DNA of 55,994 bases from RGIG9608 sp045612365 (GTDB lineage Bacteria > Bacteroidota > Bacteroidia > Bacteroidales > Paludibacteraceae). A model generated the notes under the pieces. That model saw nothing but the letters and a program-made list of their open reading frames with translations, made no database searches and was not told where the DNA came from. Both the position numbers and the translations under genes were made by a program. The first letter of the stretch is position 1. Each line of letters begins with the position of its first letter. The stretch is from assembly GCA_045612365.1 (NCBI GenBank), contig JAZKYY010000003.1, positions 1-55,994 of the forward strand, read 5' to 3'. This document shows positions 35,148 to 42,679 of the stretch, piece after piece.

Positions 35148-35819
35148 ATGAGAAAGGAAATTTTTGTTCAGGCTGTAGCCAAATTTTTGATAGGAATTGT
35201 TGTTGTGGGTTTGTTGATTTTTCTCCCAGCAGGAACAATTTTCTTTGTTAATGGTTGGGTATTTATGAGTGTTTTGTTTGTTCCGATGTTTTTTGTTGGA
35301 CTTGTTATGATGATTAAAAATCCTAGGTTGTTAAAATCTAGGCTTAATGCAAGAGAAGAGCAGAAAGAACAGGGTATTGTTGTGAGGTTTAGTGCGCTTA
35401 TGTTCCTAATTGGGTTCATAGTAGCAGGTCTTGGTTTTCGTTTTGATTGGTATATTTTACCTAACTCTGTGATGCTGGTTTTTGCGATTGTTTTCCTTGT
35501 TGCGTATGCTTTTTATGTGGAGGTTCTCAGAGAAAATACATATCTAAGCAGAACGATTGAGGTTTCAGAGAATCAAACAGTTATAGATTCTGGATTGTAT
35601 GGTGCAGTAAGGCATCCAATGTATACGACTACTTTGTTTTTGTTTTTATCAATGCCTTTGATTTTGGGCTCAGTATATTCATTTTTAATTTTTCTTGTTT
35701 GTCCTGCTATAATTGTAAAAAGAATAAAAAATGAAGAAAGTTTTTTGGAGAAGGAACTTGATGGTTATGCCGAATACAAGAAAAAAGTAAAATACCGTTT
35801 AATTCCTTTTGTTTGGTAA
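35148..35819 (+). CDS. ICMT/PEMT-like membrane methyltransferase
   Basis: 223 residues from ATG 35148; the frame extends to TTG 35052, which would add another hydrophobic segment. Four or five transmembrane helices are followed by the isoprenylcysteine/phospholipid methyltransferase signature: SGLYGAVRHPMYTTTL, then EESFLEKELDGYAEYKKKVKYRLIP. It methylates a lipid or a small thiol/amine at the inner membrane; the substrate is unknown. Confidence 0.85.
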   Translation: MRKEIFVQAVAKFLIGIVVVGLLIFLPAGTIFFVNGWVFMSVLFVPMFFVGLVMMIKNPRLLKSRLNAREEQKEQGIVVRFSALMFLIGFIVAGLGFRFDWYILPNSVMLVFAIVFLVAYAFYVEVLRENTYLSRTIEVSENQTVIDSGLYGAVRHPMYTTTLFLFLSMPLILGSVYSFLIFLVCPAIIVKRIKNEESFLEKELDGYAEYKKKVKYRLIPFVW

Positions 35820-35825
35820 TAAGGG

Positions 35826-36512
35826 TTATTTATTGTTATTCCTTTTTTCAAAAAAAGACCAAAGGTTATCGTCTTTTGGTGTGGGAGCGATGATATGAAT
35901 GGTTTCTTTAGAAACAGGATGAATAAATTCAACTTCGCGAGCATGTAGCGAGATACCGCCATTAGGATTTGAACGATTGAAACCGTATTTTAAGTCACCT
36001 CTTATAGGACTCCCGATTTTAGATAATTGACAACGAATTTGGTGATGACGACCAGTTTGTAGGTTTACTTCTAGTAATGTATAAGAGTCTGATTTGTCAA
36101 TGATGCTGTAATTTAATAGGGAGAGTTTCCCGTTGGGAACTTGTTTGTCGTGTGCAGTAGACTTGTTTTTTGCTTCGTTTCTAACCAAATAGTGGGTTAG
36201 GGTAGCGTTTTGTTGTTCAGGAGAATTTTTAACAATAGCCCAATAGGTTTTCTTAATTTCTCCTTTTTGAAACATTGTGTTAAGTCTAGAAAGAGCTTTG
36301 CTTGTTTTAGCAAAAATTACTACGCCACTTACAGGACGATCCAATCGGTGTGTTACGCCACAAAACACGTTTCCTTGCTTGTTGTATTTTGTTTTTAGGT
36401 AACGTTTAATTGTTTCGGAAAGAGGTTCGTCCCCAGTTTTATCTCCTTGTACAATTTCCGAACAGGTTTTGTTTACTATAATTATATGATTGTCTTCGTA
36501 AAGAATGGTCAT
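35826..36512 (-). CDS. RluA-family pseudouridine synthase, no S4 domain
   Basis: 228 residues from ATG 36512, chosen because the longer frame start lies upstream of the -7 box and the family begins at MTILYEDNHIIIVNK. The catalytic motif THRLDRPVSG has Asp58; QTGRHHQIRCQL and GDLKYG follow. There is no S4 domain, unlike the enzyme at 14627. Probably an RluA/TruC-like modifier of rRNA or tRNA. It converges on the ICMT-like gene with 6 bases between stops. Confidence 0.92.
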   Translation of the reverse strand: MTILYEDNHIIIVNKTCSEIVQGDKTGDEPLSETIKRYLKTKYNKQGNVFCGVTHRLDRPVSGVVIFAKTSKALSRLNTMFQKGEIKKTYWAIVKNSPEQQNATLTHYLVRNEAKNKSTAHDKQVPNGKLSLLNYSIIDKSDSYTLLEVNLQTGRHHQIRCQLSKIGSPIRGDLKYGFNRSNPNGGISLHAREVEFIHPVSKETIHIIAPTPKDDNLWSFFEKRNNNK

Positions 36513-36542
36513 TTTTCTCTTTTTGTTCAGTATAACATTGCG

Positions 36543-36550
36543 CAAAGTTA
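36543..36550 (-). promoter_or_regulatory. Promoter -7 box for RluA-family gene
   Basis: Minus-strand TAACTTTG, 30 bases before ATG 36512; it settles the start choice. Confidence 0.6.
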
Positions 36551-36621
36551 ATAAAAGAGATTCTTGTGTGAAATTTTTAAGATTAAAATGAGATTGTTGC
36601 TGTTGAGTGAAAAAAAATCTA

Positions 36622-36629
36622 TACCTTTG
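36622..36629 (+). promoter_or_regulatory. Promoter -7 box for rho
   Basis: TACCTTTG, 116 bases before the rho ATG. The leader is long for this genome and holds a small dyad (GTTC/GAAC near 36640-36653), compatible with rho autoregulation but not proof of it. Confidence 0.5.
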
Positions 36630-36745
36630 ACAGCAAAATGGTTCTAAAAGGAACACTTCTTTCCTAAAAAATCCAGTTTTTTATTACAAATTCAATTTTA
36701 GAAATCACTTGTTGATTTATTTTTTCGTTTAACATATTATAGAAA

Positions 36746-38371
36746 ATGTACGTTATTAGCAAACTTGAAAAAATGGCATTGGAGGAGTTGCAGTCCATTG
36801 CTAGTGAGATGAAAATTGCACGAATCAGTTCTTTTTCAAAGGATGAATTGATATATGAAATCCTTGAAAAGCAGGCTGCAACAGATATCCTGGAAGAAAA
36901 AAAAGAAAAACAAACTTCTAAAAAGAAGCGTGCTAGAATAACAGTAAAAAAAGAGATTAACATAGTTGCAAAAGAGCAACAAATGCCAGAAAAAGAAGAA
37001 ATGCTGGAAGTAGAAGAGAAAAAAGAAATTCAAGAAGAATCTCCTAAAAAAACTAAACAAAAAACTAAGAAACAAAAACAAGAAGTGGCTAAGGAGCAAT
37101 CTGAAAATTCACTTAAAGAACCAAAAAATAAACCTAAAGAAAAGTCAGAAAAAGAGCAAACTTCAGAAAAAAAACAAATCTCAGAAATTGCTACACAAAC
37201 AGAGGAACAAAAAGAAACGGTTACACCTAAAAAACAATTTTATGATTTTGAGAATATCCTTTCGGGAAGCGGAACTTTAGAGATGATGCCTGATGGCTAT
37301 GGTTTCTTGCGTTCATCGGACTACAACTATTTTTCTTCACCAGACGATATATATGTTTCTCAATCTCAAATAAAGTTGTTTGGTCTAAAAACAGGTGATT
37401 ATGTTGAAGGCTCTATTCGTTTACCTAAAGAAGGTGAAAAGTATTTTGCTTTAGTAAAGGTGGAAAAAATCAATGGCAGAACTCCTGAATATGTAAGAGA
37501 TAGAGTTCCTTTCGAACATCTAACACCGATTTTCCCAGATGAAAAATTTAATCTAACAAAAGGTCATAATGATAGCATTTCTCTTCGTGTGGTAGATTTG
37601 TTTGCTCCTATAGGCAAAGGTCAAAGGGGGTTGATTGTGGCTCAACCTAAAACTGGTAAAACAATGCTTCTCAAGGATATAGCAAATGCCATTGCAGATA
37701 ATCATCCTGAGGTTTATATGATAATTTTGTTGATAGATGAGCGTCCAGAAGAAGTTACTGATATGGAGCGCAGTGTAAAAGCTGAGGTTATTGCTTCTAC
37801 TTTTGATGAACCAGCAGAAAAACATGTAAAAGTGGCAAACATTGTTCATGAAAAAGCTAAAAGATTGGTGGAATGCGGACATGATGTTGTTATTCTACTT
37901 GATTCAATAACTCGTTTGGCGAGAGCGTATAATACAGTTCAACCTGCTTCAGGAAAGGTGCTTTCTGGTGGTGTAGATGCTAATGCTTTGCAAAAACCAA
38001 AACGTTTTTTTGGTGCAGCTCGAAATGTTGAAAATGGAGGTTCGCTTACTATTATAGCAACAGCACTTACAGAAACAGGATCAAAGATGGATGAGGTTAT
38101 CTTTGAGGAATTTAAAGGTACGGGAAATATGGAGTTGCAATTGGATCGTAAATTAGCAAATAGAAGGTTGTTCCCAGCTGTTGATGTTACGTTGTCTAGT
38201 ACTCGTCGTGATGATTTGCTTCAAGATGAAGAAACTCGCAATAAGATGTGGATTTTGCGTAGTCATACTTTGGCAGATATGAACTCGATTGAGGCTATGG
38301 AATTGATAAAGATTCGTATGCAACGAACACGTTCAAATGAAGAATTTTTAATTTCTATGAATGACGAATAA
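36746..38371 (+). CDS. rho: Transcription termination factor Rho with charged insert
   Basis: RNA-dependent hexameric ATPase that ends transcription. 541 residues, about 120 more than the E. coli form. The N-terminal helical domain (1-45) is followed by a Lys/Glu/Gln-rich disordered insert (about 50-163), then the RNA-binding domain from YDFENILSGSGTLEMMPDGYGFLRS, Walker A PKTGKT at 301-306, and the ARAYNTVQPASGKVLSGGVDANAL Q-loop region. Large inserts of this kind are known in gut Bacteroidota and have been linked to Rho condensates. It carries its own -7 box. Confidence 0.97.
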   Translation: MYVISKLEKMALEELQSIASEMKIARISSFSKDELIYEILEKQAATDILEEKKEKQTSKKKRARITVKKEINIVAKEQQMPEKEEMLEVEEKKEIQEESPKKTKQKTKKQKQEVAKEQSENSLKEPKNKPKEKSEKEQTSEKKQISEIATQTEEQKETVTPKKQFYDFENILSGSGTLEMMPDGYGFLRSSDYNYFSSPDDIYVSQSQIKLFGLKTGDYVEGSIRLPKEGEKYFALVKVEKINGRTPEYVRDRVPFEHLTPIFPDEKFNLTKGHNDSISLRVVDLFAPIGKGQRGLIVAQPKTGKTMLLKDIANAIADNHPEVYMIILLIDERPEEVTDMERSVKAEVIASTFDEPAEKHVKVANIVHEKAKRLVECGHDVVILLDSITRLARAYNTVQPASGKVLSGGVDANALQKPKRFFGAARNVENGGSLTIIATALTETGSKMDEVIFEEFKGTGNMELQLDRKLANRRLFPAVDVTLSSTRRDDLLQDEETRNKMWILRSHTLADMNSIEAMELIKIRMQRTRSNEEFLISMNDE

Positions 38372-38412
38372 AGAAATACATAATCTTTATTTTGTAAGTT
38401 CAATAAAATTAC

Positions 38413-38420
38413 TATCTTTG
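38413..38420 (+). promoter_or_regulatory. Promoter -7 box for ribosomal operon
   Basis: TATCTTTG, 52 bases before the rpsF ATG at 38473. Confidence 0.6.
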
Positions 38421-38472
38421 CGCTCCATTTTTGGACAAAATTTTTATTAATCATTTATTATTTACAAAAGGT

Positions 38473-38820
38473 ATGTTAAATCATTACGAAACCGTTTTCA
38501 TTTTGACTCCCGTTTTGTCTGACGCACAGATGAAGGAAACGGTTAAAAAGTTTAAAGATCTCTTGGTGTCATTGGGAGCAGAGATTGAAAATGAGGAAAG
38601 TATGGGTTTGCGTAAATTGGCTTATCCTATACAAAAAAAGTCGTCAGGTTTCTATCAATTGTTCCAATTCAAAGCAGAACCTTCGGTAGTTGAAAAATTA
38701 GAAGTTCAATACCGTCGCGACGAGTGTGTAATTCGTTTCTTGACTTTCCGTTTGGACAAATATGCATTGGAATATGCGGAAAGAAGAAAAAGTTTGAAAT
38801 CAGAAAAAAAGGAGGATTAA
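38473..38820 (+). CDS. rpsF: 30S ribosomal protein S6
   Basis: 115 residues from ATG 38473: MLNHYETVFILTPVLSD, the beta-alpha-beta core, and a Lys/Glu-rich tail. The upstream in-frame TTG (38431) would add 14 residues not typical of S6. First gene of the rpsF-rpsR-rplI operon (gaps of 3 and 19 bases); no ssb gene is inserted, as is normal for this phylum. Confidence 0.97.
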   Translation: MLNHYETVFILTPVLSDAQMKETVKKFKDLLVSLGAEIENEESMGLRKLAYPIQKKSSGFYQLFQFKAEPSVVEKLEVQYRRDECVIRFLTFRLDKYALEYAERRKSLKSEKKED

Positions 38821-38823
38821 AAA

Positions 38824-39090
38824 ATGGAAGCAAATCAAGACATTCGATTTTTGACACCAGTAGCAGTAGAAACTAAAAAGAAAAAATACTGCCGTTTCAA
38901 AAAAAGTGGTATTAAGTATATTGATTATAAAGATCCGGAATTTTTGAAAAAATTCTTGAATGAACAAGGAAAAATTCTTCCACGTCGTATTACAGGAACT
39001 TCGTTGAAATACCAACGTAAAGTTGCTCAGGCAGTGAAGAGAGCTCGCCATTTGGCATTGCTTCCTTATGTAACTGATATGATGAAATAA
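38824..39090 (+). CDS. rpsR: 30S ribosomal protein S18
   Basis: 88 residues with YIDYKDPEFLKKFLNEQGKILPRRITG and QAVKRARHLALLPY. It binds S6 and 16S rRNA in the platform. The start lies 3 bases after the rpsF stop. Confidence 0.98.
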   Translation: MEANQDIRFLTPVAVETKKKKYCRFKKSGIKYIDYKDPEFLKKFLNEQGKILPRRITGTSLKYQRKVAQAVKRARHLALLPYVTDMMK

Positions 39091-39109
39091 TTAGAAGGAG
39101 GAAAAGATT

Positions 39110-39553
39110 ATGCAAGTTATTTTGAAAGAAGATATTCACAATTTGGGATATAAAGATGATATAGTAACAGTTAAGAATGGTTACGGACGTAATTACTTGA
39201 TTCCTCAAGGAAAGGCAGTTATTGCATCAGAATCTGCAAAAAAAGTATTGGCCGAAAATTTGAGACAACGTGCTCATAAATTGGCTAAAATCAAAGCAGA
39301 CGCAGAAGCTTTAGCAGCTAAAGTTGAGGGTCTTGTACTTCAATTGGGTGTAAAAACAAGTTCTACTGGAACAATTTTTGGTTCGGTAAATACAATCCAA
39401 GTGGCAGATGCTTTGGCTCAAAAAGGTTTTGAAATTGATCGTAAGATTATTCAAATTAAAGAAAGCATCAAGGAAGTAGGAACTTATTCTGCTGTAGTTA
39501 AGTTGCACAAAGAAGTTTCTGCAAACATCACTTTGGAAGTTGTTGCTGAGTAA
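39110..39553 (+). CDS. rplI: 50S ribosomal protein L9
   Basis: 147 residues: N-terminal MQVILKEDIHNLGYKDD with GYGRNYLIPQGKAV, a long connecting helix and a C-terminal domain with SSTGTIFGSV. Last gene of the ribosomal operon; a GGAGGA-like stretch at 39096-39101 is an unusually good ribosome-binding site for this genome. Confidence 0.98.
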   Translation: MQVILKEDIHNLGYKDDIVTVKNGYGRNYLIPQGKAVIASESAKKVLAENLRQRAHKLAKIKADAEALAAKVEGLVLQLGVKTSSTGTIFGSVNTIQVADALAQKGFEIDRKIIQIKESIKEVGTYSAVVKLHKEVSANITLEVVAE

Positions 39554-39587
39554 ATAAAAATAGTTTTTTTATAGATTTTGTTAAAAT

Positions 39588-39635
39588 GAGAAGAGAGTCA
39601 CAGTTCGTGTGGCTCTTTTCTTTTATATTTTTTTT
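39588..39635 (+). terminator. Intrinsic terminator after rplI
   Basis: A 15-bp stem (39588-39602 with 39608-39622, three G-T pairs, 5-base loop) is followed by T-rich sequence to 39635. Confidence 0.85.
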
Positions 39636-39636
39636 G

Positions 39637-39644
39637 TAAGTTTG
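39637..39644 (+). promoter_or_regulatory. Promoter -7 box for broken small gene
   Basis: TAAGTTTG, 16 bases before the ATG at 39661, so the promoter of the disrupted gene seems intact. Confidence 0.5.
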
Positions 39645-39660
39645 CTTAAAATAGATTCCT

Positions 39661-39894
39661 ATGGAAGAAATACCATAAATAGTAAAAAATGCTGCCAAAG
39701 ATTTAATAGATAATTATGATGTGGGTCTTGAATATCTGGGAAAATACAATGGCAATGACGCATATACTTGCGTATTACCACCTGATGATGTTACAATAGG
39801 ATTCCCTTTTGTCTATCTTTATAAAGATGAAAAGGTTACAGTAATAAATGGCTTTGAAGCACTTGATATAATAAATTTATTTGTCAAAGAATAA
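39661..39894 (+). pseudogene. Small gene interrupted by a stop at codon 6
   Basis: ATG 39661 starts MEEIP and meets TAA at 39676-39678. The same frame then stays open for 71 codons to TAA 39892: IVKNAAKDLIDNYDVG, LEYLGKYNGNDAYTCVLPPD, IGFPFVYLYKDEKVTVINGF, EALDIINLFVKE. Protein-like composition, a -7 box before the ATG and a terminator after the end all argue for a recent nonsense change, for example CAA to TAA. No usable start codon exists directly after the stop; the first is GTG 39721, which would lose the N-terminal third. I do not recognise the family. Stop-codon suppression or a sequencing error are alternatives. Confidence 0.65.
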
Positions 39895-39896
39895 AA

Positions 39897-39932
39897 AAAA
39901 TACCGCTATTAATTAGTTAGTAGCGGTATTTT
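39897..39932. terminator. Bidirectional intrinsic terminator
   Basis: Bases 39897-39908 pair with 39921-39932 (12 bp), flanked by an A-run on the left and Ts on the right. It serves the broken gene and the converging DUF3078 gene. Confidence 0.8.
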
Positions 39933-39950
39933 AGTTATGTCTGAATTTAT

Positions 39951-40940
39951 TTAGAAACTATATCCAACTCCTAAACCAAGTACTCCTTTGAATTGTACAC
40001 GTTCTGTAGGATTGTTTCCGTTTTTATCCGCAATCAAAACACCATTAACATATTTCAAAGATGTGTTGAAAGAGATATTTAAGACTTTAAGAAATTGGTA
40101 AGAAATTGCAAAATCCCAATCTACGTCAAAGTTTCCAAAACGACGAAAATTGTCTTCTGGACGTCCATCTGCAAGAAGCGTCTTATTGGCTTTTTTATAT
40201 GGAGAAAATATGCCAATTGTAGAAATGATTTTTAAGTTCTTAACTCTAGTATAATTAACTCCTGCTTTAGCTGAAAGACCAAGCTCTGCCAGGAAAGTTT
40301 TGTCGCTATCAATTCCATATTTCGAACGGAGTGGATTTTTTGTCCCCTCTAAAGACCCTAAGTTAGGTAAACTATCTCTATAACAAGAAGAAATTCTACC
40401 TGCTACCGGAGAGATATATACAGAGAAAATTTCGTTTGGTTTCCAGTCAATACCGACAGAAATATCTGTATATGAAGGAGAAAGCCATGATGAAATAGGA
40501 GTCATATAATCTTCTCCATATTCATATCCTCTAGCATATTGAGATTTGAAGCTCCCTAAAACAGTTAAATAACAAGTTTTGTGGAATTCCCAACCTAATT
40601 TTGTTGTGAAATTAATTTTGTCATTTGACTTACGAAGAGGTTTATAATCTGTTGCGTCTAGGTAAGTTAAACCAAAGTCAGTATCAAGGTTTGATTCCCA
40701 AGCAATAGCGTCTTTTTGATAGAGTAGTGTGATATTGGCTGCTGCCACAGCTGTAGCATTGTTATTACCTCCAGCTGCCCAATTCCATAACCCAGTTGCA
40801 CTTGCGTTAAACGAAAGAATGCCATTGCATTTCCAATACTTAGGTTTTTCTACGGGAGTTTCCGTTGTAATTTCATCTTGTGCTATCATAGTTGTTGCAC
40901 AGCACAAAAACATCAGTAAAAAGTAGTTAATCTTTTTCAT
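39951..40940 (-). CDS. DUF3078 outer-membrane protein
   Basis: 329 residues from ATG 40940 (the ATG at 40952 is also possible). The signal peptide MKKINYFLLMFLCCATTMIA is followed by the DUF3078 pattern: WKCNGILSFNASATGLWNWAAGGNN, DTDFGLTYLDATDYKPLRKSNDKI, and a C-terminal GLGVGYSF ending in Phe, as in barrels inserted by the BAM machinery. Function unknown; widely conserved in Bacteroidota. Confidence 0.9.
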   Translation of the reverse strand: MKKINYFLLMFLCCATTMIAQDEITTETPVEKPKYWKCNGILSFNASATGLWNWAAGGNNNATAVAAANITLLYQKDAIAWESNLDTDFGLTYLDATDYKPLRKSNDKINFTTKLGWEFHKTCYLTVLGSFKSQYARGYEYGEDYMTPISSWLSPSYTDISVGIDWKPNEIFSVYISPVAGRISSCYRDSLPNLGSLEGTKNPLRSKYGIDSDKTFLAELGLSAKAGVNYTRVKNLKIISTIGIFSPYKKANKTLLADGRPEDNFRRFGNFDVDWDFAISYQFLKVLNISFNTSLKYVNGVLIADKNGNNPTERVQFKGVLGLGVGYSF

Positions 40941-40965
40941 TTTAAATATCATTAAAAAAACGCTG

Positions 40966-40973
40966 CAAAATTA
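40966..40973 (-). promoter_or_regulatory. Promoter -7 box for DUF3078 gene
   Basis: Minus-strand TAATTTTG, 25 bases before ATG 40940. Confidence 0.5.
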
Positions 40974-41025
40974 GTTATAAGTTATGAGTTATATAGCTAA
41001 TGGTAAATGAATTTGTTGGCTTTTA

Positions 41026-41054
41026 ATAAAAAAAAGCACATGTGCTTTTTTTTT
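41026..41054 (-). terminator. Intrinsic terminator for lectin-fold lipoprotein gene
   Basis: A nearly perfect palindrome centred on CACATGTG, with an A-run on the plus-strand left side (a T-run on the minus strand) and a T-run on the right. It lies 22 bases beyond the stop of the minus-strand gene. Confidence 0.7.
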
Positions 41055-41076
41055 GAATATAGAGTTTTAAAACTAA

Positions 41077-41895
41077 TTAGTTGACATCTTGTACTAATCT
41101 TACCGAAAATCCTTTTGATTTTGAATCAGAAGGAGTAATTGTGTTTCCATCAAAATTCAAACAATAAGAATTCTCTGAGTCATAGGCATTTGAAGTCCAA
41201 TAATGTCCACTTTCGCCCCAACTAAACACATTGGTACCAATTCTATAACCTGCAGCAGGAAGGAACACCGCACCATAACTTTGCATGATTTTCCATTCAT
41301 CAATTGAAAATTTGTTGGTTAGCGTTGCAGCATAGTCTTTTAAATTATTGCTATTAGGAATTGAACCTGTGATAAAATTAAGTTCTTTTGGTAGCTTACA
41401 TCCATCAGGAAGAAGAACTAATCCATTGATATTGTTTACGGAAGCAAAGCCATATTTATCAGATGAGTTTAGTAAAAAATCCCATTCTGTTTTAGTAAGT
41501 GTTCTCCAAACATTGTTACCTCCATTACTAATGATTTTATTTCCCCAATCAAAAAAAACTGCATATTCATTCGGATTTAGACTGGAATTGATTGGATTAT
41601 TTGCGCTTCCCCAACCAAAAAGATCAATAAACTCATTATAGGATTCGCTAATATTAGAGTTTTGACCTCCAATAATATCATACTGATTTTCTGCAAAACG
41701 ATAGGTTTTTGTTGTGGCTTGATATTGTAAATTTCCTTGCGAAAAACGTACTTTTTGGGTATTTGAAACTTTAAAGGTGGCTTGAATGGCACCGCCTTGT
41801 ATTGTTACATTTCCATGATTATCCATTGGATTATCATCACAAGATGAAAAAAAGAATAGCAATAAAATCAATTTGATAATTTGTCGGATTTTCAT
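41077..41895 (-). CDS. FISUMP/C-type-lectin-fold lipoprotein, paralogue of the DGR target
   Basis: 272 residues from ATG 41895. The lipobox FFFSSC gives a lipid-anchored surface or periplasmic protein. The domain repeats the order seen in the DGR target: LFGWGSANN, VFFDWGNK, VWRTLTKTEWDFL, GLVLLPDGCKLP, AVFLPAAGYRIGTNV, HYWTSNAYDS and the end GFSVRLVQDVN. The two share domain and ending, but the DNA does not match the TR: synonymous positions differ throughout FLPAAG, so it is not a second VR. Probably a fixed-specificity relative. Confidence 0.85.
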   Translation of the reverse strand: MKIRQIIKLILLLFFFSSCDDNPMDNHGNVTIQGGAIQATFKVSNTQKVRFSQGNLQYQATTKTYRFAENQYDIIGGQNSNISESYNEFIDLFGWGSANNPINSSLNPNEYAVFFDWGNKIISNGGNNVWRTLTKTEWDFLLNSSDKYGFASVNNINGLVLLPDGCKLPKELNFITGSIPNSNNLKDYAATLTNKFSIDEWKIMQSYGAVFLPAAGYRIGTNVFSWGESGHYWTSNAYDSENSYCLNFDGNTITPSDSKSKGFSVRLVQDVN

Positions 41896-41910
41896 GAGGT
41901 ATATTTTTTG

Positions 41911-41918
41911 CAAAGATA
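41911..41918 (-). promoter_or_regulatory. Promoter -7 box for lectin-fold lipoprotein
   Basis: Minus-strand TATCTTTG, 15 bases before ATG 41895; it overlaps the longer frame start, which is therefore rejected. Confidence 0.6.
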
Positions 41919-42009
41919 ACTCTTTTCCTTTTTTGAATAAATAGTTGCTTTTGTCAGAAAAAATAAGATAACACTATATTGATAATATATATGTTTGAAA
42001 CATTATTCG

Positions 42010-42017
42010 TACATTTG
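42010..42017 (+). promoter_or_regulatory. Promoter -7 box for frr
   Basis: TACATTTG, 26 bases before the frr ATG. Confidence 0.55.
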
Positions 42018-42043
42018 TAAAAATTCTATTTGATAAGATAGGT

Positions 42044-42607
42044 ATGAACGAGGAAGTAAAACTTTATTTGGATATGGCCGAAGATAGTATGGTCAAGTCT
42101 ATATCATTTTTAGATGAAGCTTTGGCACATATTCGTGCAGGAAAAGCGAATGTTCGCATATTAGATGGTGTGAGAGTAGATTATTATGGAAGTAATGTTC
42201 CGCTCTCAAATGTAGCAACTATAACTACTCCTGATGCAAAAACTATTTTGGTGCAACCTTGGGAAAAAAGTATGTTGAGCGTGGTAGAAAAAGCCATCAT
42301 TGATTCGTCGGTTGGGATTACTCCAATGAACAACGGAGAAACAATACGTTTGTGTATGCCTCCTGTAACTGAGGAGCGCCGAAGAACATTAGTGAAATCT
42401 GCAAATCAAGCTGGTGAGGATGCAAAAATTGGTGTTAGAAATGCTCGTCGTGAAGCTATTGATGCATTGAAAAAAGAGTTGAAAAACGGAATGCCAGAAG
42501 ATGTAGAAAAAGACGGAGAAGCATCTGCCCAAAAGTTGCACGACAAATACATTGCAAAAATAGATGCAATGTTGGCTGAAAAAGAAAAGGAGATAATGAC
42601 AGTATAA
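42044..42607 (+). CDS. frr: Ribosome recycling factor
   Basis: Splits post-termination ribosomes with EF-G. 187 residues, normal length. Seen: AHIRAGKANVRILDGVRVDYYGS near residue 27, LVQPWEKSMLSVVEKAI and ERRRTLVKSANQAGEDAKIGVRNAR. It is followed by a terminator. Confidence 0.98.
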   Translation: MNEEVKLYLDMAEDSMVKSISFLDEALAHIRAGKANVRILDGVRVDYYGSNVPLSNVATITTPDAKTILVQPWEKSMLSVVEKAIIDSSVGITPMNNGETIRLCMPPVTEERRRTLVKSANQAGEDAKIGVRNARREAIDALKKELKNGMPEDVEKDGEASAQKLHDKYIAKIDAMLAEKEKEIMTV

Positions 42608-42633
42608 AAGACTGATTTTATAAAAAACAAAAT

Positions 42634-42675
42634 CCTTCCTTTTCTGTTTTTATACGGTGTAGGAAGGTTTTTTTT
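42634..42675 (+). terminator. Intrinsic terminator after frr
   Basis: Bases 42634-42640 pair with 42661-42667 (7 bp, 20-base loop), followed by eight T (42668-42675). The next gene's TTG start lies five bases further on. Confidence 0.7.
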
Positions 42676-42679
42676 ACCC

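Noticed and set aside
38421..38472. S6:S18-binding leader RNA before rpsF
   Set aside because: I found no clear CCG-bulge hairpin; only a short TCCA/TGGA dyad is present.
41077..41270. Second variable repeat of the DGR in the lectin-fold lipoprotein
   Set aside because: Although the protein matches (FLPAAGYR...SVRLV), constant codons differ from the TR at many synonymous positions, so it cannot have been written by this template.
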